This document shows positions 1-5,516 of a DNA stretch of 8,294 nt, piece after piece. Origin of the DNA: an uncultured Pseudomonadota bacterium. GTDB lineage: Bacteria > Pseudomonadota > Gammaproteobacteria > Burkholderiales > Methylophilaceae. The first letter of the stretch is position 1. Each line of letters opens with the position of its first letter. Location: NCBI GenBank assembly GCA_903854305.1, contig CAINWC010000329.1, positions 1 to 8,294 on the forward strand, read 5' to 3'. The translations under genes were made by a program, and so were the position numbers. A model generated the notes under the pieces. It searched no databases, was not told the origin of the DNA, and worked only from the letters and a program-made list of their open reading frames with translations.

Positions 1-147
1 AAGTCAGCGCCAGCGGCGCCGAGCGCTTACATTGCCACCTGATATTACTTGGCAATCAGCTTAGTACTTGGCATATTCCACCTTACCAGCAATAACTTAA
101 GCATTAGTTCACTGCACAACTCAGCTTGAATGTACTGCCCATCATGA

Positions 148-174
148 TAATCACTCAAGATTTTAATCACTCAA
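148..174. repeat. 11-bp direct repeat downstream of the barrel gene
   Basis: TAATCACTCAA occurs at 148-158 and again at 164-174, a 16-bp period. It lies right after the stop of the last iron-operon gene. Nothing else is supportable in 1-176: no long frame, no clear terminator. Confidence 0.6.
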
Positions 175-176
175 AT

Positions 177-929
177 TTAAAATTCGTACTCAACCTGCAT
201 CCTAAATGTATTGTTGGGTGCTGCATCGCTTATGCCAAATAGCCAGGCAGCGTTATATTTGATCGCCTGCTTATGACCAAGTGCGAGTTTACCGAACACG
301 GCTGGTCCAACTCGATGATTCTGATTATTGGCGCTATCCCAGTGATCCCACCCCCCCATCTCGCCCATGCCTTGTGCGCCAAATTCTAATGCTGGCTTCC
401 AGCGATATTTCGCTTGCCATTGATAGCCGATTTCAGTGACATGACGGTCATCAGCATCGTTAGGGCCAAACTTACGCTCAAATAGCACATTGCCATTTAG
501 TTGCAGCTTGCCAAATTCAGTCTGGAATAATGGACCAATCTTGAACTCCCAAGGCGCCTTGCCATTGTTCAGCGGCGCTTCAATCTCCGTGATAAGGCCA
601 ATGTCCACCGCATATTTTCCTGTTTCTGTCAGCTGAAATTTGTTTTCCCACTCAGCCAGCGTTAGACCTTGACTACCTTCGCGCTCATGCTTTAAATAAA
701 GCTCTGTGAACCAGTATTCCGTTGCACCGTAGCCAAAGCCAAGTGAAGAAACAGTATTGCGCGTGCCATCCGGCTGCTTGGCTGTGCCAAATTTAAAATC
801 AACTTCCTTTTCGCCTTGCTCAACGGTTGGTGTATAAACGTAATCTGCTGGACCCGCCGCCGCATTGCTTATATAAACTGCGGCACTTGCACCAATCGTT
901 AGACAAAGAATTGTTTTGCGCAATTGCAT
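177..929 (-). CDS. Outer-membrane beta-barrel protein of the iron-uptake operon
   Basis: This encodes 250 residues. The N-terminus (MQLRKT, a hydrophobic stretch, then ISNAAA before GPADY) is a clear Sec signal peptide, with likely cleavage after about residue 25. The mature part is a run of alternating polar/hydrophobic strands rich in Gly, Tyr, Trp and Phe, and it ends in EYEF. A C-terminal Phe is the usual outer-membrane insertion signal, so an outer-membrane beta barrel is likely. General resemblance to the MetA-like transporter family is from memory only. The start is well supported: AGGAG sits a few bases upstream of the ATG, inside the end of the FTR1 gene, and the FTR1 stop is only 1 nt away, so the two are probably translationally coupled. 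Inference: it is the outer-membrane component of iron uptake, either a pore or a binding site, but the substrate is not shown by the sequence. No TonB box or plug domain is visible at this length. Confidence 0.85.
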   Translation of the reverse strand: MQLRKTILCLTIGASAAVYISNAAAGPADYVYTPTVEQGEKEVDFKFGTAKQPDGTRNTVSSLGFGYGATEYWFTELYLKHEREGSQGLTLAEWENKFQLTETGKYAVDIGLITEIEAPLNNGKAPWEFKIGPLFQTEFGKLQLNGNVLFERKFGPNDADDRHVTEIGYQWQAKYRWKPALEFGAQGMGEMGGWDHWDSANNQNHRVGPAVFGKLALGHKQAIKYNAAWLFGISDAAPNNTFRMQVEYEF

Positions 930-930
930 G

Positions 931-1764
931 TTAAATAGCTCCTGTTATTCGAATCGGTTTGCGGGTCTTGCCCGCTAATTTCATGCCAAAACCGATGACG
1001 GCTAGCACAGTAACGTAGAAAATGACTTGCATGCCTGCTGGGCGCGCATCATAGCCAATCAAGCTATGCAGCAACATGCCTGAAAGTCCATTTTCCGGTA
1101 GTGCTGACGAGGTATCCCATAATGGCGATGCTAAGGCTGGTATCAAATCAGCCTGAATTAAAAAGTGTGCGGCCGTGGATGCCATGCTGGCCGCCAGCAG
1201 CAACACTAGCGCACCAGTTGCTGCAAAAAACCAGCGCATCGGGATACGAAGTAAGCCAGCATAAATCGTGTAGCCAATAACTACGCCTGCCAGCGTTCCC
1301 ATCAGTCCGCCGAACAACATCGCTCGCGCTCCAGCACCTTCAGATGCGGCGATACCATAAAGAAACAATACTGTTTCCGATCCTTCTCGCAGGACCGCCA
1401 GCCCAACCACAACCATCAGTATTGAGCACTCGCTACGCCCTTCACGAATATTGGCACCTACACTACGCGCCTTGTTAGCCAGCTCAGCGCCATGAGACGA
1501 CATCCAGACGTTGTGCCAAGCCAGCATCAGTACGGCGATACCGAGTACGATGGCGTTGAATAACTCCTGACCAATGCCACTAGCAAAAGAAGCAATAACA
1601 TCAGTTGAGGCTGCAACAATGCCAGAGCCGATTAAACCAGCAAGCAAGCCAGCGATCAGCCAGCGCATGCGCCCTGGCACCTCACGGGTGGCTGCAGAAA
1701 CGATACCGATGATGATGGCTGCTTCAAGTACTTCCCGAAAAACAATAATGGCAGTTCCGAACAT
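931..1764 (-). CDS. FTR1/EfeU-family high-affinity iron permease
   Basis: This 277-residue, multi-helix inner-membrane protein matches the length of E. coli EfeU (276 aa). The two family-defining REXXE iron-binding motifs are present. REVLE lies at residues 10-14 in the first helix, and REGSE at residues 126-130 in a later helix after LAVL. About seven hydrophobic segments are visible. FTR1 proteins move ferric iron across the membrane after oxidation of Fe(II) by a partner. Here the upstream partner is a secreted cupredoxin rather than the EfeO/EfeB pair. The start ATG has an AGAGGA Shine-Dalgarno sequence at good spacing. The gene lies 78 nt downstream of the cupredoxin gene and 1 nt before the barrel gene, so one iron-responsive transcript is likely. 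The family is certain. The exact substrate (Fe2+ or Fe3+) and the electron route are inferred. Confidence 0.95.
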   Translation of the reverse strand: MFGTAIIVFREVLEAAIIIGIVSAATREVPGRMRWLIAGLLAGLIGSGIVAASTDVIASFASGIGQELFNAIVLGIAVLMLAWHNVWMSSHGAELANKARSVGANIREGRSECSILMVVVGLAVLREGSETVLFLYGIAASEGAGARAMLFGGLMGTLAGVVIGYTIYAGLLRIPMRWFFAATGALVLLLAASMASTAAHFLIQADLIPALASPLWDTSSALPENGLSGMLLHSLIGYDARPAGMQVIFYVTVLAVIGFGMKLAGKTRKPIRITGAI

Positions 1765-1789
1765 GATAATCCTCTGGTTTACTTTGCTT

Positions 1790-1819
1790 AACTTCTGTTA
1801 CTTAAACTTCTGATACTTA
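1790..1819. repeat. 15-bp tandem duplication in the cupredoxin-FTR1 gap
   Basis: AACTTCTGTTACTTA at 1790-1804 is followed directly by AACTTCTGATACTTA at 1805-1819, with one mismatch. It sits in the 78-nt spacer between the cupredoxin stop and the FTR1 start. Next to it, at 1823-1840, the arms ATGGT and ACCAT form a weak 5-bp stem just after the cupredoxin stop codon. The duplication may be a replication-slippage product. A regulatory role is not shown. Confidence 0.7.
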
Positions 1820-1842
1820 ACTATGGTGTTACATAACCATGG

Positions 1843-2160
1843 TCACTTAACGACAATAACGCCTTGGGCGGTTGCCTCATTGAACTCGCCAAAAAATGGA
1901 TAACTACCTGCCTGCAATGGCCCAATATAGATGGTTGCGGTGCTGTTACCAGCAATCACTTTCTCGCGATTAAGTGAGTGGCTTTCAAATTCTTCTGGAG
2001 TTGCGTCCTGATTCTCAATCAACAGTTTTATTTTTTTGCCTGCTGGAATGCTTAGTTCGGACGGCTGAAAACGATGTTCTTTAATCATCAGCCTATAGTC
2101 TGCATCAGCCGCAAAAACTGAAAACGGAAGTAATAGTAGAATTAAATATGCGATTTTCAT
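1843..2160 (-). CDS. Periplasmic cupredoxin-fold protein of the FTR1 operon
   Basis: This encodes 105 residues. A signal peptide (MKIAYLILLLLPFSVFA, then ADADY) is followed by a single cupredoxin-like domain with the usual HRFQPSELSIPAGKKI opening strand. The closing strand is SYPFFGEFNEATAQGVIVV. The protein contains no cysteine at all, and the position of the copper-ligand Cys-X-X-His loop reads FFGEFNEATAQG, so a classical type 1 copper site cannot form. The conserved-looking segment TPEEFES (54-60) with His61 may provide acidic metal ligands instead. Start choice: an ATG 57 bp further upstream would place the start codon inside the -35 box. The ATG at 2160 is preceded by GAGAG and begins an intact signal peptide. 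The gene is first in an operon with the FTR1 permease and barrel protein. Related cupredoxin-like partners accompany FTR1 in FtrABCD systems. Inference: it binds iron (or copper) and hands it to the permease. Confidence 0.88.
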   Translation of the reverse strand: MKIAYLILLLLPFSVFAADADYRLMIKEHRFQPSELSIPAGKKIKLLIENQDATPEEFESHSLNREKVIAGNSTATIYIGPLQAGSYPFFGEFNEATAQGVIVVK

Positions 2161-2187
2161 TGTGACTCTCAATAAGTTATTAAACTT

Positions 2188-2206
2188 AATGATAATCGTT
2201 CTTATT
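2188..2206 (-). promoter_or_regulatory. Fur box over the iron-operon promoter
   Basis: AATGATAATCGTTCTTATT on the plus strand closely matches the classical 19-bp Fur operator (GATAATGATAATCATTATC family) and is itself an imperfect palindrome. It covers the -10 element of the cupredoxin-FTR1 promoter, so iron-loaded Fur would block transcription. The match was made by eye. The iron-transport role of the downstream genes supports it strongly. Confidence 0.8.
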
Positions 2207-2217
2207 TGCAATTGCAA
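2189..2217 (-). promoter_or_regulatory. Sigma70-like promoter of the cupredoxin-FTR1 operon
   Basis: Read on the minus strand, the -35 is TTGCAA (2212-2217), the spacer 17 bp and the -10 TATCAT (2189-2194). The predicted transcription start is about 2182, about 22 nt before the cupredoxin ATG at 2160. The Fur box overlaps the -10. The promoter also argues against the longer reading frame starting at 2217. Confidence 0.65.
2206..2217. promoter_or_regulatory. 12-bp palindrome between divergent promoters
   Basis: TTGCAATTGCAA is a perfect palindrome lying directly beside the Fur box. Its right half is the -35 of the minus-strand iron promoter. Its left half is a possible -35 for hslO on the plus strand, with TATATT at 2231-2236 as -10 (19-bp spacer, suboptimal). 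The two transcription units may therefore share polymerase contacts, or a second regulator may bind here. The palindrome is seen; its role is inferred. Confidence 0.4.
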
Positions 2218-2261
2218 TAATTTTTTCAGATATATTCATCTCTAAATGTTAAAATACAAAC

Positions 2262-2618
2262 ATGAAAATCAATCAAGACACTCTGCAACGCTTTGTATTT
2301 GAGAACACACCAGTACGCGGCAACCTTGTGAACCTCACACAAACATTTCAGCAAGCACTCAATCAGCAACAATTACCAAAAGGTTTACGTCAGGCGCTTG
2401 GCGAGTTAATGGCTGCGAGCGCCCTGCTCTCTGCCACGCTAAAAATGAACGGTGCATTAGTGCTGCAAATCCAAAGCAAAGGGCTGTTAAAACTGTTGGT
2501 TGTTGAGTGCACCTCAGATTTAGAAGGTGCCATTAAAATTCGTGCCACAGCCAAATGGAGCGGCGAAATTAGTGATGAACAAAACCTGTTTGAGCTAATA
2601 GAACACGACATTTTATGA
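2262..2618 (+). CDS. hslO: Hsp33 redox chaperone, N-terminal part (hslO split by frameshift)
   Basis: These 118 residues match the N-terminal half of Hsp33, the oxidation-activated cytoplasmic holdase. The typical opening DTLQRFVFENTPVRGNLV is followed by the helix GELMAASALLSATLKMNG and the strands LVLQIQSKGLLKLLVVEC. The frame ends in NLFELIEHDIL and stops at TGA, in the middle of the core domain where family members continue into a strand of the type VITxxP. The rest follows in the -1 (equivalently +2) frame from an ATG overlapping this stop. Alone, this fragment lacks the completion of the substrate-binding core and the whole zinc redox switch, so it is unlikely to work unless it associates with the other piece. 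The start ATG has no strong Shine-Dalgarno sequence. The promoter may lie in the divergent region shared with the iron operon. Confidence 0.85.
   Translation: MKINQDTLQRFVFENTPVRGNLVNLTQTFQQALNQQQLPKGLRQALGELMAASALLSATLKMNGALVLQIQSKGLLKLLVVECTSDLEGAIKIRATAKWSGEISDEQNLFELIEHDIL
2610..2618 (+). other. hslO frame junction (ATTTTATGA, stop-start overlap)
   Basis: In the first frame the codons are ATT TTA TGA (stop). In the second frame ATG ATT ACG begins at 2615, so stop and start share ATGA. Adding one T to the four-T run would give ATT TTT ATG ATT. A -1 slip after TTA gives ATT TTA ATG ATT. Both restore a continuous protein of about 307 residues whose spacing across the junction equals that of E. 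coli Hsp33. The site is not a canonical X-XXY-YYZ slippery heptamer. No Shine-Dalgarno sequence precedes the second ATG, so independent initiation would have to rely on termination-reinitiation. Confidence 0.8.
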
Positions 2619-3184
2619 TTACGCTAGACCCAAAAGACGGCGGTCAAGCCTACCAAGGCATCGTGCCGCTCGAAGGCGATAGCATCAGCGCTATACTCGA
2701 AAATTACATGTTACGCTCTGAGCAAATCGACACCAAAATTTGGTTATGTTGTGATGGAAATTCTGCCGCTGGCATGCTGATTCAAAAATTACCTGAAACG
2801 ATGAATCAGGTAACACAAGCCGAAGATTTAATCAGTCAGGATTTAGAAACGTGGAACCGCGTGGGTTACTTGGCTAGCACCGTCACAGAAGATGAATTAC
2901 TCAATTTACCGACTGAAACTTTGCTTACACGATTATTCAACGAAGAAGACATTCGTCTTTTTGAAGCGAGCCCTACGGCATTTTTTTGCAGTTGCACACG
3001 CGAAAGTGTATCCAACATGTTGCGTATGCTTGGTGATAAAGAACTCACGAGTATTATTGAAGAGCGTGGCAATATTGAAGTGAACTGTGATTTTTGCAAC
3101 ACCCTTTATACCTTCGACAAGGTAGATGCCGCGCAGTTAATGATAACGGAAGCAGTGATTACCACTAGCTTGGAAATACATTAA
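2615..3184 (+). CDS. hslO: Hsp33 redox chaperone, C-terminal part with zinc switch (hslO split by frameshift)
   Basis: These 189 residues continue Hsp33: MITLDPKDGGQAYQGIVPLEG, then YMLRSEQIDTKIWL, the linker with LLNLPTETLLTRLFNEEDIRLF, and the C-terminal zinc domain. All four zinc cysteines of the redox switch are present as CSC (125, 127) and CDFC (158, 161). In the family these bind Zn(II) when reduced and form two disulfides on oxidation, which unfolds the linker and activates the chaperone. Nothing else in this frame is damaged, so the lesion is recent, is a sequence error, or is bypassed. The ATG lies inside the predicted core domain, so it is not a natural domain boundary. The gene converges on the pilin gene with only 13 nt between stops and no visible terminator. 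Confidence 0.87.
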   Translation: MITLDPKDGGQAYQGIVPLEGDSISAILENYMLRSEQIDTKIWLCCDGNSAAGMLIQKLPETMNQVTQAEDLISQDLETWNRVGYLASTVTEDELLNLPTETLLTRLFNEEDIRLFEASPTAFFCSCTRESVSNMLRMLGDKELTSIIEERGNIEVNCDFCNTLYTFDKVDAAQLMITEAVITTSLEIH

Positions 3185-3197
3185 TCGGCACAAATAA

Positions 3198-3689
3198 CTA
3201 TTTACATAAATACGGCAAATATTCATCGGCTACATTGGTTTTATTTACGCCTTTCAAGGTCATTTTTTCAGGCGGCTTAGCGTTGCCACACACCCAAGTC
3301 ACTGGCACGATTTGAGACTCTTCAATAACTGCGGCTCTAAATGAAAGTATTTTTCCTTTGATCTGCGGATGCGCTTTATTGCCAAATGTCATATGAATAG
3401 CGCCGTTTTGTACTTCTACTGAACTGACAAAATTACTGACGATTTTGTCCGGCGTTGGCAATCCTGCTTCTTTATTATCGGCTAATAATGCTTTAGCCAC
3501 CGCCCAATTCAAAGCGATTGGCGCTTTCGCAATATCAGCCAAAGGCATCGCCGCCACAACCTGCTCTTTAACGATACGCCCCACGCTGGAAGGAATCGCG
3601 ATCATCGCCAAAATTGCGATAATCGCCACCACAACCATCAACTCAATTGCTGAAAAGCCTGCATACTTTTGATATGTTTTGCATGTCAT
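3198..3689 (-). CDS. Type IV pilin (prepilin)
   Basis: This encodes 163 residues. A short 11-residue leader ends in G, followed by FSAIELMVVVAIIAILAMIAIP. This is the class III prepilin signal: cleavage by PilD between Gly11 and Phe12, N-methylation of Phe, and the essential Glu at mature position 5. The hydrophobic N-terminal helix runs to about residue 33. The C-terminal part has two cysteines (in VTWVCGN and YLPYLCK), which fits the disulfide-bonded D-region loop of type IVa pilins. The ATG has GAGGA at ideal spacing. It follows the methyltransferase gene by 24 nt and is probably cotranscribed with it, which is an unusual place for a pilin because no other pilus-assembly gene is in the window. 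It could be a major pilin (PilA-like) or a minor/pseudopilin; the sequence alone does not decide. Confidence 0.92.
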   Translation of the reverse strand: MTCKTYQKYAGFSAIELMVVVAIIAILAMIAIPSSVGRIVKEQVVAAMPLADIAKAPIALNWAVAKALLADNKEAGLPTPDKIVSNFVSSVEVQNGAIHMTFGNKAHPQIKGKILSFRAAVIEESQIVPVTWVCGNAKPPEKMTLKGVNKTNVADEYLPYLCK

Positions 3690-3713
3690 GCGAAATCCTC
3701 AAATCATCAATAT

Positions 3714-4505
3714 TTATATCGCTGAAGTCTGGCGCATACGTTCGAACAAACAGACTGCTGCAGCTGCGCCAGCATTGAGAGACTCAACAGAACCAAGAGG
3801 ACTTTCCACCATAGGAATGGTGATACTTTTAGTCGCCGCGGCCACTGTTTGCTTGCGTAGCCCTGCGCCTTCATTACCAATCACAAAAGCCGTAGGTTGC
3901 GTTAAATCTTGCGCATATAACGATTCACCTTGCATCGTAGTGGCATAACTATTGCCACTAAAACTTTGCAACTCTGCAACCAACTCTGCGCGTTCTACAA
4001 TTGGCAATACAAATTGAGCCCCTTGCCCGCCGCGGAGTGCTTTAGGTGACCATGCATCGGTACAGCTCGTACTTAAATAAACAACTTCAGCGCCTGCCGC
4101 CGCTGCTGTACGCAACATACTGCCAAGGTTGCCAGGGTCTTGAATATCTTCCAGCATTAGCGCAAAAACTGGCTGCTCAGGTACATTTATTTGTGGGATT
4201 TTCACTAACGCAAGAATTCCAGTCGCTTTGGCAACCGGCGTGAGTTCCGCAAACATCAATGTAGGCAACATCATGGTGGAAATATGCTCTAGCGATTGAA
4301 TTAAGCCTGTTGCCTCTACACTGCTTTGTCCCTCAGGAATAATCACCATGGTTGGCTCACCGAAGGCCGCCATATAAGCCTCGATCAGATGTACGCCGTC
4401 TAACAATGTTTGGCCTTCGCTACGCCGCTCACGTGCGTTATCTGCAAGCTTTTTAAGGTGCTTGAACACTGGATTATCCCGCGAAACGATATGTTTAAAA
4501 GACAT
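3714..4505 (-). CDS. TrmH/SpoU-family RNA 2'-O-ribose methyltransferase
   Basis: This encodes 263 residues of the SPOUT superfamily, which use SAM to methylate ribose 2'-OH groups in rRNA or tRNA. An N-terminal L30e-like substrate-binding domain (about 25-100, with RRSEGQTLLDGVHLIEA) is followed by the knotted catalytic domain. Motif 1 is LEDIQDPGNLGSMLRTA (118-134, with the candidate catalytic Arg132). Motif 2 is FVIGNEGAGL (207-216). Motif 3 is ITIPM plus SVESLNAGAAAAVCLFE (228-255), with the SLN that closes the SAM pocket. Length is typical of RlmB/TsnR-like enzymes. The target nucleotide cannot be read from the sequence, so no symbol is given. A GGTAGG motif lies 11-16 nt before the ATG, which is somewhat long spacing. 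The gene is first in an apparent pair with the pilin gene. Confidence 0.94.
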   Translation of the reverse strand: MSFKHIVSRDNPVFKHLKKLADNARERRSEGQTLLDGVHLIEAYMAAFGEPTMVIIPEGQSSVEATGLIQSLEHISTMMLPTLMFAELTPVAKATGILALVKIPQINVPEQPVFALMLEDIQDPGNLGSMLRTAAAAGAEVVYLSTSCTDAWSPKALRGGQGAQFVLPIVERAELVAELQSFSGNSYATTMQGESLYAQDLTQPTAFVIGNEGAGLRKQTVAAATKSITIPMVESPLGSVESLNAGAAAAVCLFERMRQTSAI

Positions 4506-4509
4506 GATT

Positions 4510-4538
4510 TAGACGACCTACCCTATCAAAAATATAAT
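4510..4538 (+). promoter_or_regulatory. Candidate plus-strand promoter in the trmH-rsuA intergenic region
   Basis: The elements are TAGACG (4510-4515), a 17-bp spacer and TATAAT (4533-4538), with four of six -35 bases and a perfect -10. The predicted start is near 4545. A transcript from here would run through interleaved inverted repeats to a terminator-like hairpin at 4713-4740 and could read on into rsuA. The region is AT rich, so a chance match is possible. Confidence 0.4.
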
Positions 4539-4578
4539 ACTTAATTTGCATTACAAAATGGCATTTTAACTTAAAGTC

Positions 4579-4703
4579 AGGTTTTATTTAATGTTCAATT
4601 TCGGTAAGTAAACTTGGCCTGCTACTATTATTGGCGAGGTGATTGAAGCTTAGTCGTATAATTTTTGTCAATAAAAAAATAAAACCTAAAGATACTGAAC
4701 ATT
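4579..4703 (+). repeat. Two interleaved inverted repeats (pseudoknot topology)
   Basis: AGGTTTTATTT (4579-4589) is the exact reverse complement of AAATAAAACCT (4677-4687). The immediately following AATGTTCA (4590-4597) is the exact reverse complement of TGAACATT (4696-4703). The order is A-B-A'-B', so both pairings together would form a pseudoknot and not a simple nested hairpin. Such an arrangement is seen in structured RNAs. AT richness lowers the significance of each repeat alone. Confidence 0.45.
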
Positions 4704-4712
4704 CCGCCGTTT

Positions 4713-4740
4713 AAAAATCCTACAGTACGTGGGCTTTTTT
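4713..4740 (+). terminator. Terminator-like hairpin upstream of rsuA
   Basis: The stem is CCTAC (4719-4723) with GTGGG (4729-4733), five pairs including one G-U, around a five-base loop. It is flanked by an A tract (4713-4717) and a six-T tract (4735-4740) that can extend the stem. There is no gene on the plus strand before it. It would therefore end a small transcript from the intergenic region or attenuate read-through into rsuA. Confidence 0.5.
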
Positions 4741-4763
4741 ATGGAGCGCGTTATAATATTGCC

Positions 4764-5480
4764 ATGGCTAAAAAACTTCCGCTCGAACGCATCATCCACA
4801 ACCAAGGCTTTGGTGCACGCAAACTGTGTCGACTCATGGTTTGGAACAATGAAATTACCGTCAATGGCGTACCATGTGACGACCCCAACGCTGAGTTTGA
4901 ATTAGAAAATCTGCTATATACCGTACGCGGTGAAGAGTGGAGTTACCGCGAAAAGTCTTACTTAATGTTATACAAACCGAGCAATTACGAATGCTCGCAC
5001 AAAACGCAACATCACCCTACTATTTACAGCCTGTTGCCACATCCACTTGTCGTACGTGATGTGCAATGCATAGGCAGATTAGATGAGGATACCACTGGCT
5101 TGATCCTTATGTCGGATGATGGGCAGTTCATCCATCGCATGAGTTCACCGAAACATAAAGTGCCTAAAGTTTACGAAGTAACCTGCAAGCACCCAGTAGA
5201 TGATGAGCAAATTGCGCATATTTTAAAAGGTGTGCAATTGGTAGATGAAGATGCGCCAATCGCGGCACTGGCATGCACACGCATCAGCGACCACGTAATC
5301 CACATGACCTTGGCAGAAGGTAAATATCATCAGGTAAAACGCATGGTTGCCGCGATTAGCAACCGTGTTGAAGGCTTAAAACGCATTCAAATTGGTGCGT
5401 TAAAATTGCCGGATGATTTGGAAGTAGGTGATTGGCGCTGGTTAACCGAGAGTGATATGGATAAACTTTGTGCTGCATAA
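4764..5480 (+). CDS. rsuA: 16S rRNA pseudouridine(516) synthase RsuA
   Basis: This encodes 238 residues and converts U516 of 16S rRNA to pseudouridine during small-subunit assembly in the cytoplasm. An N-terminal S4 RNA-binding domain (about 5-60, LERIIHNQGFGARKLCRLM to ITVNGVPC) is followed by the catalytic domain. The catalytic loop is CIGRLDEDTTGLILMSDDG, with Asp107 as nucleophile. The segments LMLYKPSNYECSH, LAEGKYHQVKRMVAA and the closing GDWRWLTESD follow closely the order in E. coli RsuA. Length matches that enzyme (about 231). RluE/RluF-type paralogs are possible, but the YKP-CS segment and overall length favour RsuA. No Shine-Dalgarno sequence sits at normal distance; GGAG is 17 nt before the ATG. 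TATAAT at 4752-4757 ends only 6 nt before the start, raising the possibility of a leaderless message. The ycgR-like gene follows after 36 nt. Confidence 0.92.
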   Translation: MAKKLPLERIIHNQGFGARKLCRLMVWNNEITVNGVPCDDPNAEFELENLLYTVRGEEWSYREKSYLMLYKPSNYECSHKTQHHPTIYSLLPHPLVVRDVQCIGRLDEDTTGLILMSDDGQFIHRMSSPKHKVPKVYEVTCKHPVDDEQIAHILKGVQLVDEDAPIAALACTRISDHVIHMTLAEGKYHQVKRMVAAISNRVEGLKRIQIGALKLPDDLEVGDWRWLTESDMDKLCAA

Positions 5481-5516
5481 GCAAATAAATATCAATCGAG
5501 TACGTCAGGAAAACCG

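Noticed and set aside
7..19. GC-rich hairpin GCGCC-AGC-GGCGC as terminator of the iron operon.
   Set aside because: There is no T tract on the relevant strand and it lies far past the last stop codon.
1..42. Short open frame on the plus strand ending in TGA, possibly the tail of an upstream gene (KSAPAAPSAYIAT).
   Set aside because: Only 13 codons are visible with low-complexity Ala/Pro/Ser content, too little to support a gene.
2161..2217. Longer start for the cupredoxin gene, 19 codons upstream.
   Set aside because: That start codon falls in the -35 of the predicted promoter and would bury the signal peptide inside the protein.
4657..4662. Second TATAAT on the plus strand as rsuA promoter.
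   Set aside because: The only -35-like match (TTGGCG, 4631-4636) has a 20-bp spacer, so it is weaker than the alternative upstream.
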